From: Gilliamella sp. Choc5-1 | Lineage (GTDB): Bacteria > Pseudomonadota > Gammaproteobacteria > Enterobacterales > Orbaceae | Reading direction: 5' to 3' | NCBI RefSeq assembly: GCF_001690595.1 | Contig: NZ_LZHH01000118.1 | Location: forward strand, 45,523-109,522 | Length of the DNA: 64,000 bases | The notes under the pieces: model-generated | What the model was told of the DNA's origin: nothing | The model's database searches: none | What the model saw: only the letters and a program-made list of their open reading frames with translations | Program-made: the position numbers and the translations under genes | Part shown: in pieces, positions 30,396 to 39,504 of the stretch | How the letters are laid out: every line of letters begins with the position of its first letter | Numbering within the stretch: the stretch's first letter is position 1

Positions 30396-31699
30396 ATATT
30401 TATACCTGCTGCGTTGAACATTAGTTTTTCTAATACATCTGACATATCATAATATTGGGCACTTTCATAAAGGGCTGATCGCTTTATTAAGCCATTACAG
30501 ACAAATTCACCTTGAATCTTACCCTGTTCGTTTCTTTCGTCATGAATTTTAAATTTAAATACATCATGCGTAACAATATTTTCAGATTCTAAACCGATAA
30601 CTTCGGTAATACTCATTACTTTACGTTGACCATCCGGCAAACGAGAAACTTGAATAATAAAATTAACCGAAGAGGCAATATAGTGCCGAATTGCCACAAT
30701 AGGTAATTCGGACTGAGCCATAATGATCATACTTTCTAAACGCGATAAAGCATCTTTAGCTGTGTTAGCATGTAGAGTTGACATTGAGCCGTTATGCCCA
30801 GTATTCATAGCTTGAAGCATTTCAAAAGCCTCTTCACCACGACACTCCCCTAAAATAATTCGGTCTGGCCGCATCCGTAGTGCATTAACTAACAGATTTT
30901 GCATTGTTACCCGTCCACGCCCATCTTCACCGCCTGATTTGGTTTCCATCCTAAGCACATGGTCTTGCTGTAGCCTTAATTCGGCCGCATCTTCAAGAGT
31001 AATAGTACGTTCATGTTCGCCAATAAAGCCTGATAATGCATTTAGCATTGTGGTTTTACCGGAACCAGTACCGCCTGAAACAATAATATTCATTCGACAA
31101 CGCGCTGCAATGACTAAAAAATTAGCCATATCTTCATTTAGTGAGCCATATTTAATTAAATCGTGAAATGTTCGGCGGCCGGTACCAAATTTACGAATCG
31201 ACATTGAGGTGCCATCAATGGCTATAGGCGGGATTACAACATTAAGACGGCTACCATCGGGCATTCGTGAATCGACTAAAGGATGTGCTTCATCAATATT
31301 TTTACCAACTTTATTCACTAACCGCCTTGCAATATCAAGCAGTTGGCGCTCGCTAATAAAAAACTTATCGGTTTTGCTAAGAATACCACCACGTTCAACA
31401 TAAATGCTGAAAGGGCCATTAACTAAAATATCATTAACCGATTCATCTTTCATCAATGAATCAATTGGACCATAACCAATAATTTCATCACAAATCATAC
31501 CCGCCAACATATTTGACTCATCGGCGGTAATATAAGCATTGCCTGAATTGACAATATCTCTGATTATAGTTTGAATTTCGCGCAGGATTTTATTAGGTTC
31601 ATTTTTTAGTTGTTCAATTAAATCTAGATCAATGACTTGAAAAACCAAATCACGAACTTTATTCCATTCATCAGGAACCTTAGTTTCTTCACTAGCCAT
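30392..31699 (-). CDS. tadA: Tad pilus assembly/secretion ATPase TadA/CpaF
   Basis: 435 residues, VirB11/GspE-type hexameric ATPase. Walker A GGTGSGKTT (209-217, Lys215), Asp box (ITLEDAAEL), Walker B (RPDRIILGECRGEEAFEML) and His box (GHNGSMSTLHAN). Powers pilin addition at the inner membrane. It follows flp after a 171-bp gap that contains a hairpin. Confidence 0.96.
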   Translation of the reverse strand: MASEETKVPDEWNKVRDLVFQVIDLDLIEQLKNEPNKILREIQTIIRDIVNSGNAYITADESNMLAGMICDEIIGYGPIDSLMKDESVNDILVNGPFSIYVERGGILSKTDKFFISERQLLDIARRLVNKVGKNIDEAHPLVDSRMPDGSRLNVVIPPIAIDGTSMSIRKFGTGRRTFHDLIKYGSLNEDMANFLVIAARCRMNIIVSGGTGSGKTTMLNALSGFIGEHERTITLEDAAELRLQQDHVLRMETKSGGEDGRGRVTMQNLLVNALRMRPDRIILGECRGEEAFEMLQAMNTGHNGSMSTLHANTAKDALSRLESMIIMAQSELPIVAIRHYIASSVNFIIQVSRLPDGQRKVMSITEVIGLESENIVTHDVFKFKIHDERNEQGKIQGEFVCNGLIKRSALYESAQYYDMSDVLEKLMFNAAGINI

Positions 31700-31733
31700 T
31701 TGTATTTATTTCATTGTTTTTTTATGCTAACAA

Positions 31734-31763
31734 AGAGTTACTGTTATTACTACCAGTAACTCT
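31734..31763 (-). terminator. hairpin between flp and tadA, probable attenuator
   Basis: A 10-bp perfect stem (AGAGTTACTG with CAGTAACTCT) and 10-nt loop. On the minus strand it is followed by TTTGTTAG, a weak T-tract. It would lower transcription into tadA relative to the abundant pilin message. Confidence 0.5.
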
Positions 31764-31870
31764 CATTCTTATAAAAAAGCGATATAACACGCCATTTTTA
31801 AATAACTTAAGCGTTAGTTGCAATGCAACCCAATCTTAAGTTTGCCACTTTTCTAAAACTACGCTGCAGG

Positions 31871-32110
31871 TTAACTACTTGTTGTTGGTGCTTGTGAACT
31901 AATTAAAGTAGACATTCTGGTCTTCAACTTATCAAATACACTATTTAACATAGATTCTACAGGACCTCCAGATCCAAAGACAACTAGTACAACAGCTGCA
32001 ACACCCGCTGCGACGATTGCGTATTCAATTGCTGTAACGCCCTGTTCGCTTTTAATGAATTTGCCTAAAAAAGTTCTTGCTTGGGCGCGAATTGCTGATA
32101 AATACATCAT
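31871..32110 (-). CDS. flp: Flp family major pilin
   Basis: 79 residues. Basic leader to Gly24, then VTAIEYAIVAAGVAAVVLVV with the Flp Glu-Tyr pair at +5/+6 of the mature protein. Structural subunit of the Tad pilus, used for surface attachment and biofilm. AAGGAG lies 7 nt before the start at 32110; a second in-frame ATG follows directly. First gene of the tad operon and the only pilin gene here. Confidence 0.95.
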   Translation of the reverse strand: MMYLSAIRAQARTFLGKFIKSEQGVTAIEYAIVAAGVAAVVLVVFGSGGPVESMLNSVFDKLKTRMSTLISSQAPTTSS

Positions 32111-32393
32111 GATTTTCTCCTTAAATATTTCTTACATTTGTTATTAAATTTTTTACACTATTTGCAATAGCAATAATAGTAATTATGATTTTATAGCATA
32201 ATAAAAAAGATTCAATCATTATTTCACAATATAAAAAAACATGTAAAATACATACCGTTTTTATTTTCATTAATTTCTAGAAATTCTTACAATTAAACAA
32301 TATTTGCATTGATTTATTATAAATAGTAACAAAAATTAACTATAACTATCATTTTTAACAAAAATACTCGAATATAGGATTGGGACATATTTT

Positions 32394-34001
32394 ATGAATT
32401 TATGTAGGATAAAAAAGATCTTTCCACCAATGTTACTGCTATTAGTCTATACTTTTATTAGTGCTATTTGGTCTTACTACTTTTATGAATATCATTTTTA
32501 TATTAATTTTAGCAAATCTATTTTAGATAGTACCTATTTTTATATAATGACAATGACAACTTTATTTTTTATTATGATTGTACATAATTGCCTTTGTAGC
32601 GGTTATAAGCTTGTTGTTGTTTTTGGCGTTTTATTGTTATTCCTTTTTTTATCAGAAGTTAGCTATTTTATTTTTTATGGAGACATGATATCAGACGGCC
32701 TGCTTGATTCTATTGTCGAGACTAATTCTTACGAAGCACTCTCAATGGCTAAGCAAGCGTTAATGATAATTGGCCCTGCATTTATTGCAACTTTGCTTAT
32801 TTTATTTATTCTTAAAAAATTTGTCTGTATTAAATTTAGACTTTTCCCCCCCATAACCATTTATTGGTTTCTATTTTTCCTTATTATCTATTATTTAGCA
32901 AACTATTCAGCAATAAAATCTGATCTTAAGCGTGGGATCTATAAACCTGCTGTTAGTGCAATACGTAAATGTTATTCTGCTGTACTTGCTAATTTATCCT
33001 ATATTTTAGTTAGTTATACTACAACAGATATCTATTCAAATAGTCATGAAATTGAAAAGTTTAATGATGCTGTTCTTTTACCGCCTCATAAATCTGATAA
33101 CAACTTAATTGTATTTATTATGGGTGAATCTTCTTTCGTAAACCACTATAGTAGCTATGGTTATCATAAGCAAACTACGCCTTTTATGACCAATATTTTT
33201 AGCCAAAATGGCGGGTGTATTATGCCAAATAGCCACTCAGCTGCAGCTTTTACTCGAGATTCGATACCAATGACACTCTCATTTAATGTACCTGAAAGTG
33301 ATGATAATTTATTTAATAATAAATCGATTATTGAAATGGCTAAATTTAACCATTACAAAACCTATTGGTTAGCATCTAAAGGGCAGATAATTCAAGGGAC
33401 ACTTAATACTAAATTTGGTTTTATTGCACGTAAAAGCGATTTTGTCTCTTTCAGTGAAGAAAGTCTCGATATTGGTTTAAGTCAATTATTAGAAGATACC
33501 CTACAAAAAGATGATGCGCCCCAAAAATTTATTTTAGTGCATTTGCGTGGTAGCCATCAACCTTATGAAGACGGTTATGATGACATTGATAAACAGGCTT
33601 TACCTGATGCTGAGGAATATGACCTAACTGTTCACCATACCGATCGTACAGTTAAAGCGTTATATGATGTTATCAATAAATATAGTGATAACTATACTAT
33701 AATTTATACTTCAGATCATGGTGAAATTGTCAATGTTGGGCATGGTATAGGGGACAATGTTGATCAGTTTCTAATCCCTTTTATGTTTATATCAACCAAT
33801 CCACGTTATAACTGTGAGTATATTGAATCGTTTCGTGGGGAAAGTGGTTATTTAAGTGGGCTTATGAATAAATATATTTTATCTAATCTTTTGGGTTATG
33901 AAATTGATCAGGCGACTCTTAATAAAGAAAAAGGTAATGATCGAGTTCTTATGCCTAATAGTACTGTTAGGCCTTTTTCAGAAATTCTTAACAAACATTA
34001 A
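32394..34001 (+). CDS. membrane sulfatase/phosphoethanolamine transferase-like protein
   Basis: 535 residues. Five hydrophobic helices in the first 175, then a periplasmic alkaline-phosphatase-superfamily domain. IMGESSFVNHYSSYGY (about 243-257) gives the first metal-binding Glu. Thr287 in AAAFTRDSIPMTLSF takes the place of the nucleophile, and YTSDHGE gives the Asp-His pair. Members such as EptA, CptA and OpgE move phosphoethanolamine from phosphatidylethanolamine onto lipid A, core or glucans. The acceptor cannot be told from the sequence. Divergent from the tad operon and monocistronic. Confidence 0.85.
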   Translation: MNLCRIKKIFPPMLLLLVYTFISAIWSYYFYEYHFYINFSKSILDSTYFYIMTMTTLFFIMIVHNCLCSGYKLVVVFGVLLLFLFLSEVSYFIFYGDMISDGLLDSIVETNSYEALSMAKQALMIIGPAFIATLLILFILKKFVCIKFRLFPPITIYWFLFFLIIYYLANYSAIKSDLKRGIYKPAVSAIRKCYSAVLANLSYILVSYTTTDIYSNSHEIEKFNDAVLLPPHKSDNNLIVFIMGESSFVNHYSSYGYHKQTTPFMTNIFSQNGGCIMPNSHSAAAFTRDSIPMTLSFNVPESDDNLFNNKSIIEMAKFNHYKTYWLASKGQIIQGTLNTKFGFIARKSDFVSFSEESLDIGLSQLLEDTLQKDDAPQKFILVHLRGSHQPYEDGYDDIDKQALPDAEEYDLTVHHTDRTVKALYDVINKYSDNYTIIYTSDHGEIVNVGHGIGDNVDQFLIPFMFISTNPRYNCEYIESFRGESGYLSGLMNKYILSNLLGYEIDQATLNKEKGNDRVLMPNSTVRPFSEILNKH

Positions 34002-34063
34002 GTTGTTACTTGCTATAGGTTGAGTAATAAGTTAGGAATATACTATCGATTTTATACAAAACC

Positions 34064-34086
34064 AAATGAGGCTAAATGCCTCATTT
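34064..34086 (+). terminator. rho-independent terminator after the transferase gene
   Basis: 9-bp stem (AAATGAGGC with GCCTCATTT), 5-nt loop and a following T-run, 63 bp past the stop at 34001. Confidence 0.8.
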
Positions 34087-34131
34087 TTATTGTTACTGAT
34101 TTAGTCTATTTATAGAAATTAGTTAAGTTGG

Positions 34132-34511
34132 CTATTCGCACTTTAACAAATCGATAATCAATTTAAAAACATTTGAATGCCCTTTGCGACTTGGATAGTA
34201 AAGGTAAAATGAATCATAAGTAATGGCAAACTCAGCCAACAACTCAACTAATTGAGCCGATGCTAATTCTTGCTCAACACTAGAACGAGCAAGCCAAGTA
34301 ATGCCTAAACCATCTAATGCGGCTTGCTTGCGTAAATGATTATTAATCATAAACTGCGAATGCGGATGGTATTTAACCATTTTTCCTGCTTGTAAAAATT
34401 CCCACGGCAATTCCGTACCATGATCCGAAGATATTCGCATACCAATTAAGCTGTGTTTATCCAAATCATTAATAGATACAGGTACGTCCTTTTCCTGCAG
34501 ATAATTGGAGC
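34132..34511 (-). pseudogene. LysR-family regulator, C-terminal remnant
   Basis: Only the second half of a LysR co-inducer-binding domain remains (SINDLDKHSLIGMRI, HSQFMINNHLRKQAALDGLG, WLARSSVEQELASAQLVELL, FYLYYPSRKGHSNVFKLIID). The DNA-binding domain and first effector lobe are gone. The open frame continues to 34566, but its first ~20 codons are the antisense of an iron-ADH fragment, so the true LysR sequence ends near 34500-34511. Confidence 0.75.
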
Positions 34512-34878
34512 TAGCGACAACAGGTAGCGAAATGAACAATGGAGGCATTATCACAAACGAAGACACAAAACAAAAATACCCAATCCATGGATTTTGTTTG
34601 TTCCCTAAAGTTTCGGTGATTAACCCTAAATTAACCCTAAACTACAAACCACAGTCAGCCGCAATTATTTGGTGTATTCGGCCACTGATATTATTGCTCA
34701 TTCTATTGAAAGATACTTTACCGCAAGTGTGCAATCGGAACTAATTAATTTACAAATCGAGGCCAACATAAAAACCGTAATGTGCACAACCGAACGGCTA
34801 CTGCAAGATCCAATGGACTTAGATGTGCGTGGCGAATTTGCTTGGGCTGCAACCTTAGCCTTAAATGGCATAACTTAA
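34505..34878 (+). pseudogene. iron-containing alcohol dehydrogenase (YqhD/BDH type), internal fragment
   Basis: LATTGSEMNNGGIITNED and FPKVSVINPKLTL (34505-34650) match the middle of butanol dehydrogenase/YqhD proteins. A frameshift near 34660 moves into the second part, VYSATDIIAHSIERYF and WAATLALNG (34669-34872). The N-terminal NAD(P) domain and the C-terminal third are missing. A dead fragment of about 125 codons. Confidence 0.75.
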
Positions 34879-34961
34879 AATTGGTAATTGATAACGCAGC
34901 ACAAAATGCGGTTGATTGGCAAATAAATTCGAAAAGTTTAACAACGTTATGCATCATGAAT

Positions 34962-35037
<76 letters not shown>

Positions 35038-35068
35038 TTATTGAGGTGCTTCGAAAGAAGTGGTGAGC

Positions 35069-35096
35069 ATTATACAAAAATTTTTGTATCTCGCAA
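35069..35096 (-). promoter_or_regulatory. sigma70 promoter of tRNA-Gly
   Basis: TTGCGA and TATAAT with 16-bp spacing on the minus strand, about 32 bp upstream of the tRNA. Confidence 0.7.
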
Positions 35097-35102
35097 CCAC
35101 TT

Positions 35103-35165
35103 TTTATTATTTATTATTTATTATTTATTATTTATTATTTATTATTTATTATTTATTATTTATTT
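35103..35165. repeat. 7-bp tandem repeat (TTTATTA)n
   Basis: Eight exact copies of TTTATTA (35103-35158) plus a partial ninth. The array includes the stop codon of yhhL (35156-35158) and lies just upstream of the tRNA-Gly promoter. Copy number is likely variable. Confidence 0.95.
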
Positions 35166-35428
35166 TTGTCTTTCCTACTATCTTTCCAACTAAGTGATTC
35201 AAAAACACCAAATAAAAATAGCCGTAACACTTTAAATTTATCTTGTTGTTTTTCTTGTTTGGTCATGGTTGAGTTTAACATCCATGCTTGTAAGCCATGA
35301 GTAACCGTAAAGGCGATTAAGCCAATATTGGCAACAACATTTGCCGGTTTTGGATATGGGTGGATTAAGTTAAATAATAAAAATAACCACATTAATGAAT
35401 ATAAGGTTTTACCAATAAAGATGAACAT
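35156..35428 (-). CDS. yhhL: DUF1145 family inner-membrane protein YhhL
   Basis: 90 residues, the usual YhhL length. Three hydrophobic segments (3-22, 30-50, 67-78), conserved HPYPKPANVVANIGL and HGLQAWMLN. Function unknown. Start overlaps the rsmD stop (TAATG), the same pairing as in E. coli rsmD-yhhL. Its last codons run into the 7-bp tandem repeat, and the stop codon is within it. Confidence 0.9.
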   Translation of the reverse strand: MFIFIGKTLYSLMWLFLLFNLIHPYPKPANVVANIGLIAFTVTHGLQAWMLNSTMTKQEKQQDKFKVLRLFLFGVFESLSWKDSRKDKNK

Positions 35429-35991
35429 TAATTATCTTCTCGTATAAATAGATAGCTGTGAACTTGCCCTGCAGTCTTTTCACGATGTAGGCACCAGTTA
35501 GTTGGAATATAAGTTGTTAGATCATGCTGTATTTCTGTTTCTATATAAATATAAGCCAATGGTTTTAACCAGTTGTTATTTTCAAGTTCGCTAACCGTTT
35601 TTGCGACTAATGATTGATGAAATGGTGGATCGATAAATACCACATCAAACTGTTTTGAGGCTAGTTTGTTTAGCCACTTTAGAGTATCAGTATGATAAAT
35701 ATCGATAGCATCGCTAGCAATCAGTTGTTTGTTTTTATTGAGTAGCGTAGCAACTTGTTTATCTTTTTCAAGCAAGGTGACGTTTGTGGCACCTCTTGAT
35801 GCCGCTTCAAAGCCAAGTGATCCACTACCTGAAAAACAATCCAAACAATGGCTACCATGGATAACTGGCATTAACCAGTTATATAGGGTTTCTTTAATGC
35901 GATCAGTAGTTGGGCGTAGTCCTTGCTTGTCAAGCACTGCTAATTTTCGCCCACGCCACTTTCCGCCAATAATTCTTATTGAACCATTCAT
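35428..35991 (-). CDS. rsmD: 16S rRNA (guanine(966)-N(2))-methyltransferase RsmD
   Basis: 187 residues. SAM-binding Rossmann fold with IRIIGGKWRGRKL at the start, LDCFSGSGSLGFEAASRGA (motif I, about 50-68) and the catalytic FIDPPF (NPPY type). Methylates G966 of 16S rRNA in the 30S head. Coupled to yhhL. Confidence 0.95.
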   Translation of the reverse strand: MNGSIRIIGGKWRGRKLAVLDKQGLRPTTDRIKETLYNWLMPVIHGSHCLDCFSGSGSLGFEAASRGATNVTLLEKDKQVATLLNKNKQLIASDAIDIYHTDTLKWLNKLASKQFDVVFIDPPFHQSLVAKTVSELENNNWLKPLAYIYIETEIQHDLTTYIPTNWCLHREKTAGQVHSYLFIREDN

Positions 35992-36004
35992 TTTAAGTCC
36001 TTTA

Positions 36005-38548
36005 TCAGAATAGTTCTGATGTGTTGCCCTCTGAATCAGTTACTTTTGTACCGACTTCTTTTGTCGCATAACCCGTTGGTTCAGTGCCTTTGATGAAATA
36101 TTCTGGCATGGTTCTAGAGCCAGAGCTAGGTAATAGGCCTGTTTTTTGATCGATAGTAACCGAAATCACATTATCAGGTTTTACATCTTGTTTTACAGGA
36201 ACATCTTTTAGGGCAACTTTCATATAATCGACCCATATAGGATTTGCTGTTACAGCGCCCGCTTCGGCTCGGAATGTTCGACCTAAATCACGACGGTGAT
36301 CATCAAATCCCATCCATACGGTGGTCACAATATTGCCACCAAAGCCTGAAAACCAAACATCTTTAGATGAGTTGGTTGTTCCAGTTTTACCACCAACGTC
36401 TTTCCTGCCGAGTGCTTTTACACGCCATGCAGTACCCTGCCAATCTGAACCACCAAATACAATGGATCTAAGCCCATCTTTCATAATAAATGCAATGCCA
36501 CTATTTAATGTATGTGGAGCATATTTTGGTGTGACATCGGTATTATTGTCATTTGGGTTGATATTAGGTAATACTAAATCATCGTCAGACTTAAGATTAG
36601 CTTGTTCAGGCTCTTCGTTATCTGATTGGTTGGCTTCGTTTTCGACATTATCTAACGACACCACAGGTTTGGCATCCTCGGTAACGACTTCGTCATTACA
36701 AGTTTGGCAAGCAATCATTGGTTGATGTTGATAAATTATACCAGTGCCATTATTGTATTCTATTTTTTCAATTAAATATGGCGTAATTAAGTAACCACCA
36801 TTGGCAATAACTGAATATGCTCTTGCCACTTGTAATGGCGTAAACGAGGCCGAACCTAATGCTAATGATTCATTATGCGAGATGTTTTCTTTAGGAAAGC
36901 CAAAACGCTCTAAATAATTTGCCGCATAATCTATACCTACAGCACGTAAGGCTCTTACCATCATGACGTTTTTAGACATTCCTAAACCAATTCTTAACCG
37001 TAATGGCCCAGCATAAGTTGGTGGTGAGTTTTTAGGTCGCCATGTAGCACTGCCCGTTGAGCGGACAATAGGCGCATCATTAAGAAGTGTCGCCATTGTT
37101 AGCCCTTGCTCTAAGGTTGAAGCATAAATAAATGGTTTAATGTTCGAACCTAATTGCCTTAGTGCTTGTGTGGCTCGATTAAATTTACTCAAGTTAAAAT
37201 CATAGCCACCCACAATTGCTTTAATTGCGCCATTGTCTGAATCAAGTGACACCAGCGCAGCATTAACTGCAGGGATTTGTGCTAGCTCCCAGCTTTCCGC
37301 CGATTTTTTAATCCAAATAAGTTGTCCAGATTTGAGCGTATCAGATACTTTTTTAGGGTAGGCTCCTTGTCTTGTATCGCTAATAAATGGGCGTGCCCAT
37401 TTCATATTTTGGTATGTAATGGTTATAGTGCTTTTATCTGATAGCACCGCTGTTGCTTCTTTATCTGATGATGTCATAACTATCGCTGGGCACATGCCGT
37501 TATAGCATATATATTTGTTAAGCGTTTGCTGGATTTTATCTGTTTCCCATGCGGTTTCGTTAGGTTGCCATAGGACTTTTTCAGCTCCACGATAACCATG
37601 CCTGATGTCGTAATCAATAATATGTTTTTGTACCGTTTCCGTCGCCGCGATTTGGTCAGTTTTTGAAATAGTTGTATAAACTTTATAGCCGTCTGTGTAA
37701 GCTTTTTCACCAAATTTATCATACATAAATTGGCGTGCCATTTCGGCAACATAAGGGGCTGAAAATTCGATTTGTGGCGAATGATAGCTTGCACCAAGCG
37801 GTTTTTTAATGGCCTCGTTATATTGTGCTTGGGTAATATAGGATTGATCTAACATACGTCCTAATACCCAATTGCGTCTAATTAATGCACGATCAGGATG
37901 AGCAATTGGATTATATGCCGATGGTGCATTAGGTAAGCCTGCTAATAAAGCAGCTTCGTCAATTGTTAATTGATCGGGGGTTTTGCCAAAAAAGGTGTAA
38001 GATGCAGCAGCAACGCCATAGGCTCTTGAGCCAAAATTGATCATGTTAAGGTATAGTGCCATGATCTCTTCTTTCGATAGTTCTTTTTCCATACGAATCG
38101 CGAGGATTACTTCTTTTGCTTTCCGTGCAATGCTCTTTTCAGGCGTTAGGAAGAAGTTTTTGGCAACTTGTTGCGTGATAGTACTACCACCTTGAGAAAA
38201 CCCTTTTTGTTTTAAACCAATATACATTGCTCGAGCAATACCAATTGGGTCAATACCAAAATGTTCGTAAAATCGTGAGTCTTCTGTTGCGATCACTGCG
38301 TTAACAACTATTGGCGGGATCTCGTCATATTTTAACGGTGTTCTGCGTCGTTCACCAAAAATGGCAATTAGTTCACCATCTTTACTTAGCACTTGCATTG
38401 GTGTTTGTAAGCGAACATCTTTTAATGTTGCAACATCAGGAAGATCCTTAGAATAATAACTATATCCTGCGATGCCAATAATTAAGCCACAAAGAAATAG
38501 GCCTATGAATAGTTTTAGAATAAATTTTAACACTCTAATTAATATCAC
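36005..38548 (-). CDS. mrcA: penicillin-binding protein 1A
   Basis: 847 residues, nearly the E. coli length. N-terminal membrane anchor (8-30); glycosyltransferase domain with catalytic Glu89 in ATEDSRFYEHFG; OB-like insert; transpeptidase domain with SNIK (Ser468), the SKN motif near 530 and KTGTTN. An acidic Asn/Asp-rich insertion near 625-665 lies in the transpeptidase part. Bifunctional peptidoglycan synthase in the inner membrane. No hof/com genes are directly upstream here, unlike E. coli. Confidence 0.96.
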   Translation of the reverse strand: MILIRVLKFILKLFIGLFLCGLIIGIAGYSYYSKDLPDVATLKDVRLQTPMQVLSKDGELIAIFGERRRTPLKYDEIPPIVVNAVIATEDSRFYEHFGIDPIGIARAMYIGLKQKGFSQGGSTITQQVAKNFFLTPEKSIARKAKEVILAIRMEKELSKEEIMALYLNMINFGSRAYGVAAASYTFFGKTPDQLTIDEAALLAGLPNAPSAYNPIAHPDRALIRRNWVLGRMLDQSYITQAQYNEAIKKPLGASYHSPQIEFSAPYVAEMARQFMYDKFGEKAYTDGYKVYTTISKTDQIAATETVQKHIIDYDIRHGYRGAEKVLWQPNETAWETDKIQQTLNKYICYNGMCPAIVMTSSDKEATAVLSDKSTITITYQNMKWARPFISDTRQGAYPKKVSDTLKSGQLIWIKKSAESWELAQIPAVNAALVSLDSDNGAIKAIVGGYDFNLSKFNRATQALRQLGSNIKPFIYASTLEQGLTMATLLNDAPIVRSTGSATWRPKNSPPTYAGPLRLRIGLGMSKNVMMVRALRAVGIDYAANYLERFGFPKENISHNESLALGSASFTPLQVARAYSVIANGGYLITPYLIEKIEYNNGTGIIYQHQPMIACQTCNDEVVTEDAKPVVSLDNVENEANQSDNEEPEQANLKSDDDLVLPNINPNDNNTDVTPKYAPHTLNSGIAFIMKDGLRSIVFGGSDWQGTAWRVKALGRKDVGGKTGTTNSSKDVWFSGFGGNIVTTVWMGFDDHRRDLGRTFRAEAGAVTANPIWVDYMKVALKDVPVKQDVKPDNVISVTIDQKTGLLPSSGSRTMPEYFIKGTEPTGYATKEVGTKVTDSEGNTSELF

Positions 38549-38799
38549 AAATCTTTCCTATCTACATTTTTAAAGCAAAATAATGACATCAGAAGCTTCT
38601 CTGCGCCAAATTTAGTGAAATTGTCTTTAAATAAGGAACATCACATTAATACAATACAAAGTGATAATGATTGTTCACTCATCTTTTAAAATAAAACATA
38701 ATTAAATTGTGTGTATTATCTCCCATCTTTAGTTTTATTTTAAGCATTTTTTAACAAAATTATGAAATAATTCTATTTTAACTAAGCTGGGGAAGTATT

Positions 38800-39204
38800 A
38801 TGTGGAACACAAAACTAAGTGTATCAAAAAGACAATTGCTGATTTCAACAATTTTTTATTTAATACTAATTATGCTTTGTTTAGTCATGTTTGCTAATAC
38901 ATCTTTAAACGCTTATACCTTTATTATCATTCCATTGTTACTAATAGAATGGTGGCGTAGTGTGTGTTACTTGAAAACAATTAAAAGGGAATTTGCATTA
39001 TTTCACTATATCAATCAAATATATTGGCACAAACAACGCTGGCACCTAATACATAAACCATTGATATTCCGCTATGTTGTTATCTTAAATTTAAAATCTC
39101 GACACAATGGAAAATATAGTACACTTTGGTTAATGGTTGATAACCTTCAACCTAATGATTGGCGAACATTACGCTTTTATTTAAAACAAATCGAATTCAC
39201 TTGA
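38800..39204 (+). CDS. ygfX: YgfX/CptA-like membrane protein (DUF1434)
   Basis: 134 residues. Two transmembrane helices (16-34 and 36-52) in the N-terminal half and a cytoplasmic tail ending in LWLMVDNLQPNDWRTLRFYL, which matches YgfX. In E. coli YgfX has been linked to cell-division proteins and pairs with SdhE. No sdhE is next to it here. GGGGAAG precedes the start. Confidence 0.8.
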   Translation: MWNTKLSVSKRQLLISTIFYLILIMLCLVMFANTSLNAYTFIIIPLLLIEWWRSVCYLKTIKREFALFHYINQIYWHKQRWHLIHKPLIFRYVVILNLKSRHNGKYSTLWLMVDNLQPNDWRTLRFYLKQIEFT

Positions 39205-39249
39205 TACAACTACATACTTTTCTAAACTTTTTGCCAAGAAGATTTTTAA

Positions 39250-39486
39250 TTAATGCGACTTTTTAATCCAATATTGATATGGTTCAGATTCTATCTGCAA
39301 TGAAAGTAATTCGTGATCCATATGACGGCAAAAGCTAGGAACATCGCGCGTTGTGGCAAAATCATCCGCAATAACATAAAGAACTTGCCCTATGGCAAGT
39401 TCTCGGATGGTCTTTCTAATTAGCATAATAGGTTCAGGGCAACGCAATCCAAGCGTATTAAGTTCTTTGTCGATAATTATGTTCAT
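39250..39486 (-). CDS. tusA: sulfur carrier TusA
   Basis: 78 residues, SirA-like fold. Active Cys16 in the LRCPEPIM motif receives persulfide sulfur from IscS and passes it to TusBCD-TusE for 2-thiouridine in tRNA. Start 39486; 18 bp after yigL. Confidence 0.93.
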   Translation of the reverse strand: MNIIIDKELNTLGLRCPEPIMLIRKTIRELAIGQVLYVIADDFATTRDVPSFCRHMDHELLSLQIESEPYQYWIKKSH

Positions 39487-39504
39487 GTTTAAATACTTTG
39501 TTAA

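Noticed and set aside
34512..34566. Upstream extension of the LysR frame
   Set aside because: Its peptide is the antisense of the ADH motif LATTGSEMN, so it is not LysR sequence.
35103..35165. CRISPR array
   Set aside because: The unit is 7 bp without spacers; no cas genes were seen anywhere in the window.
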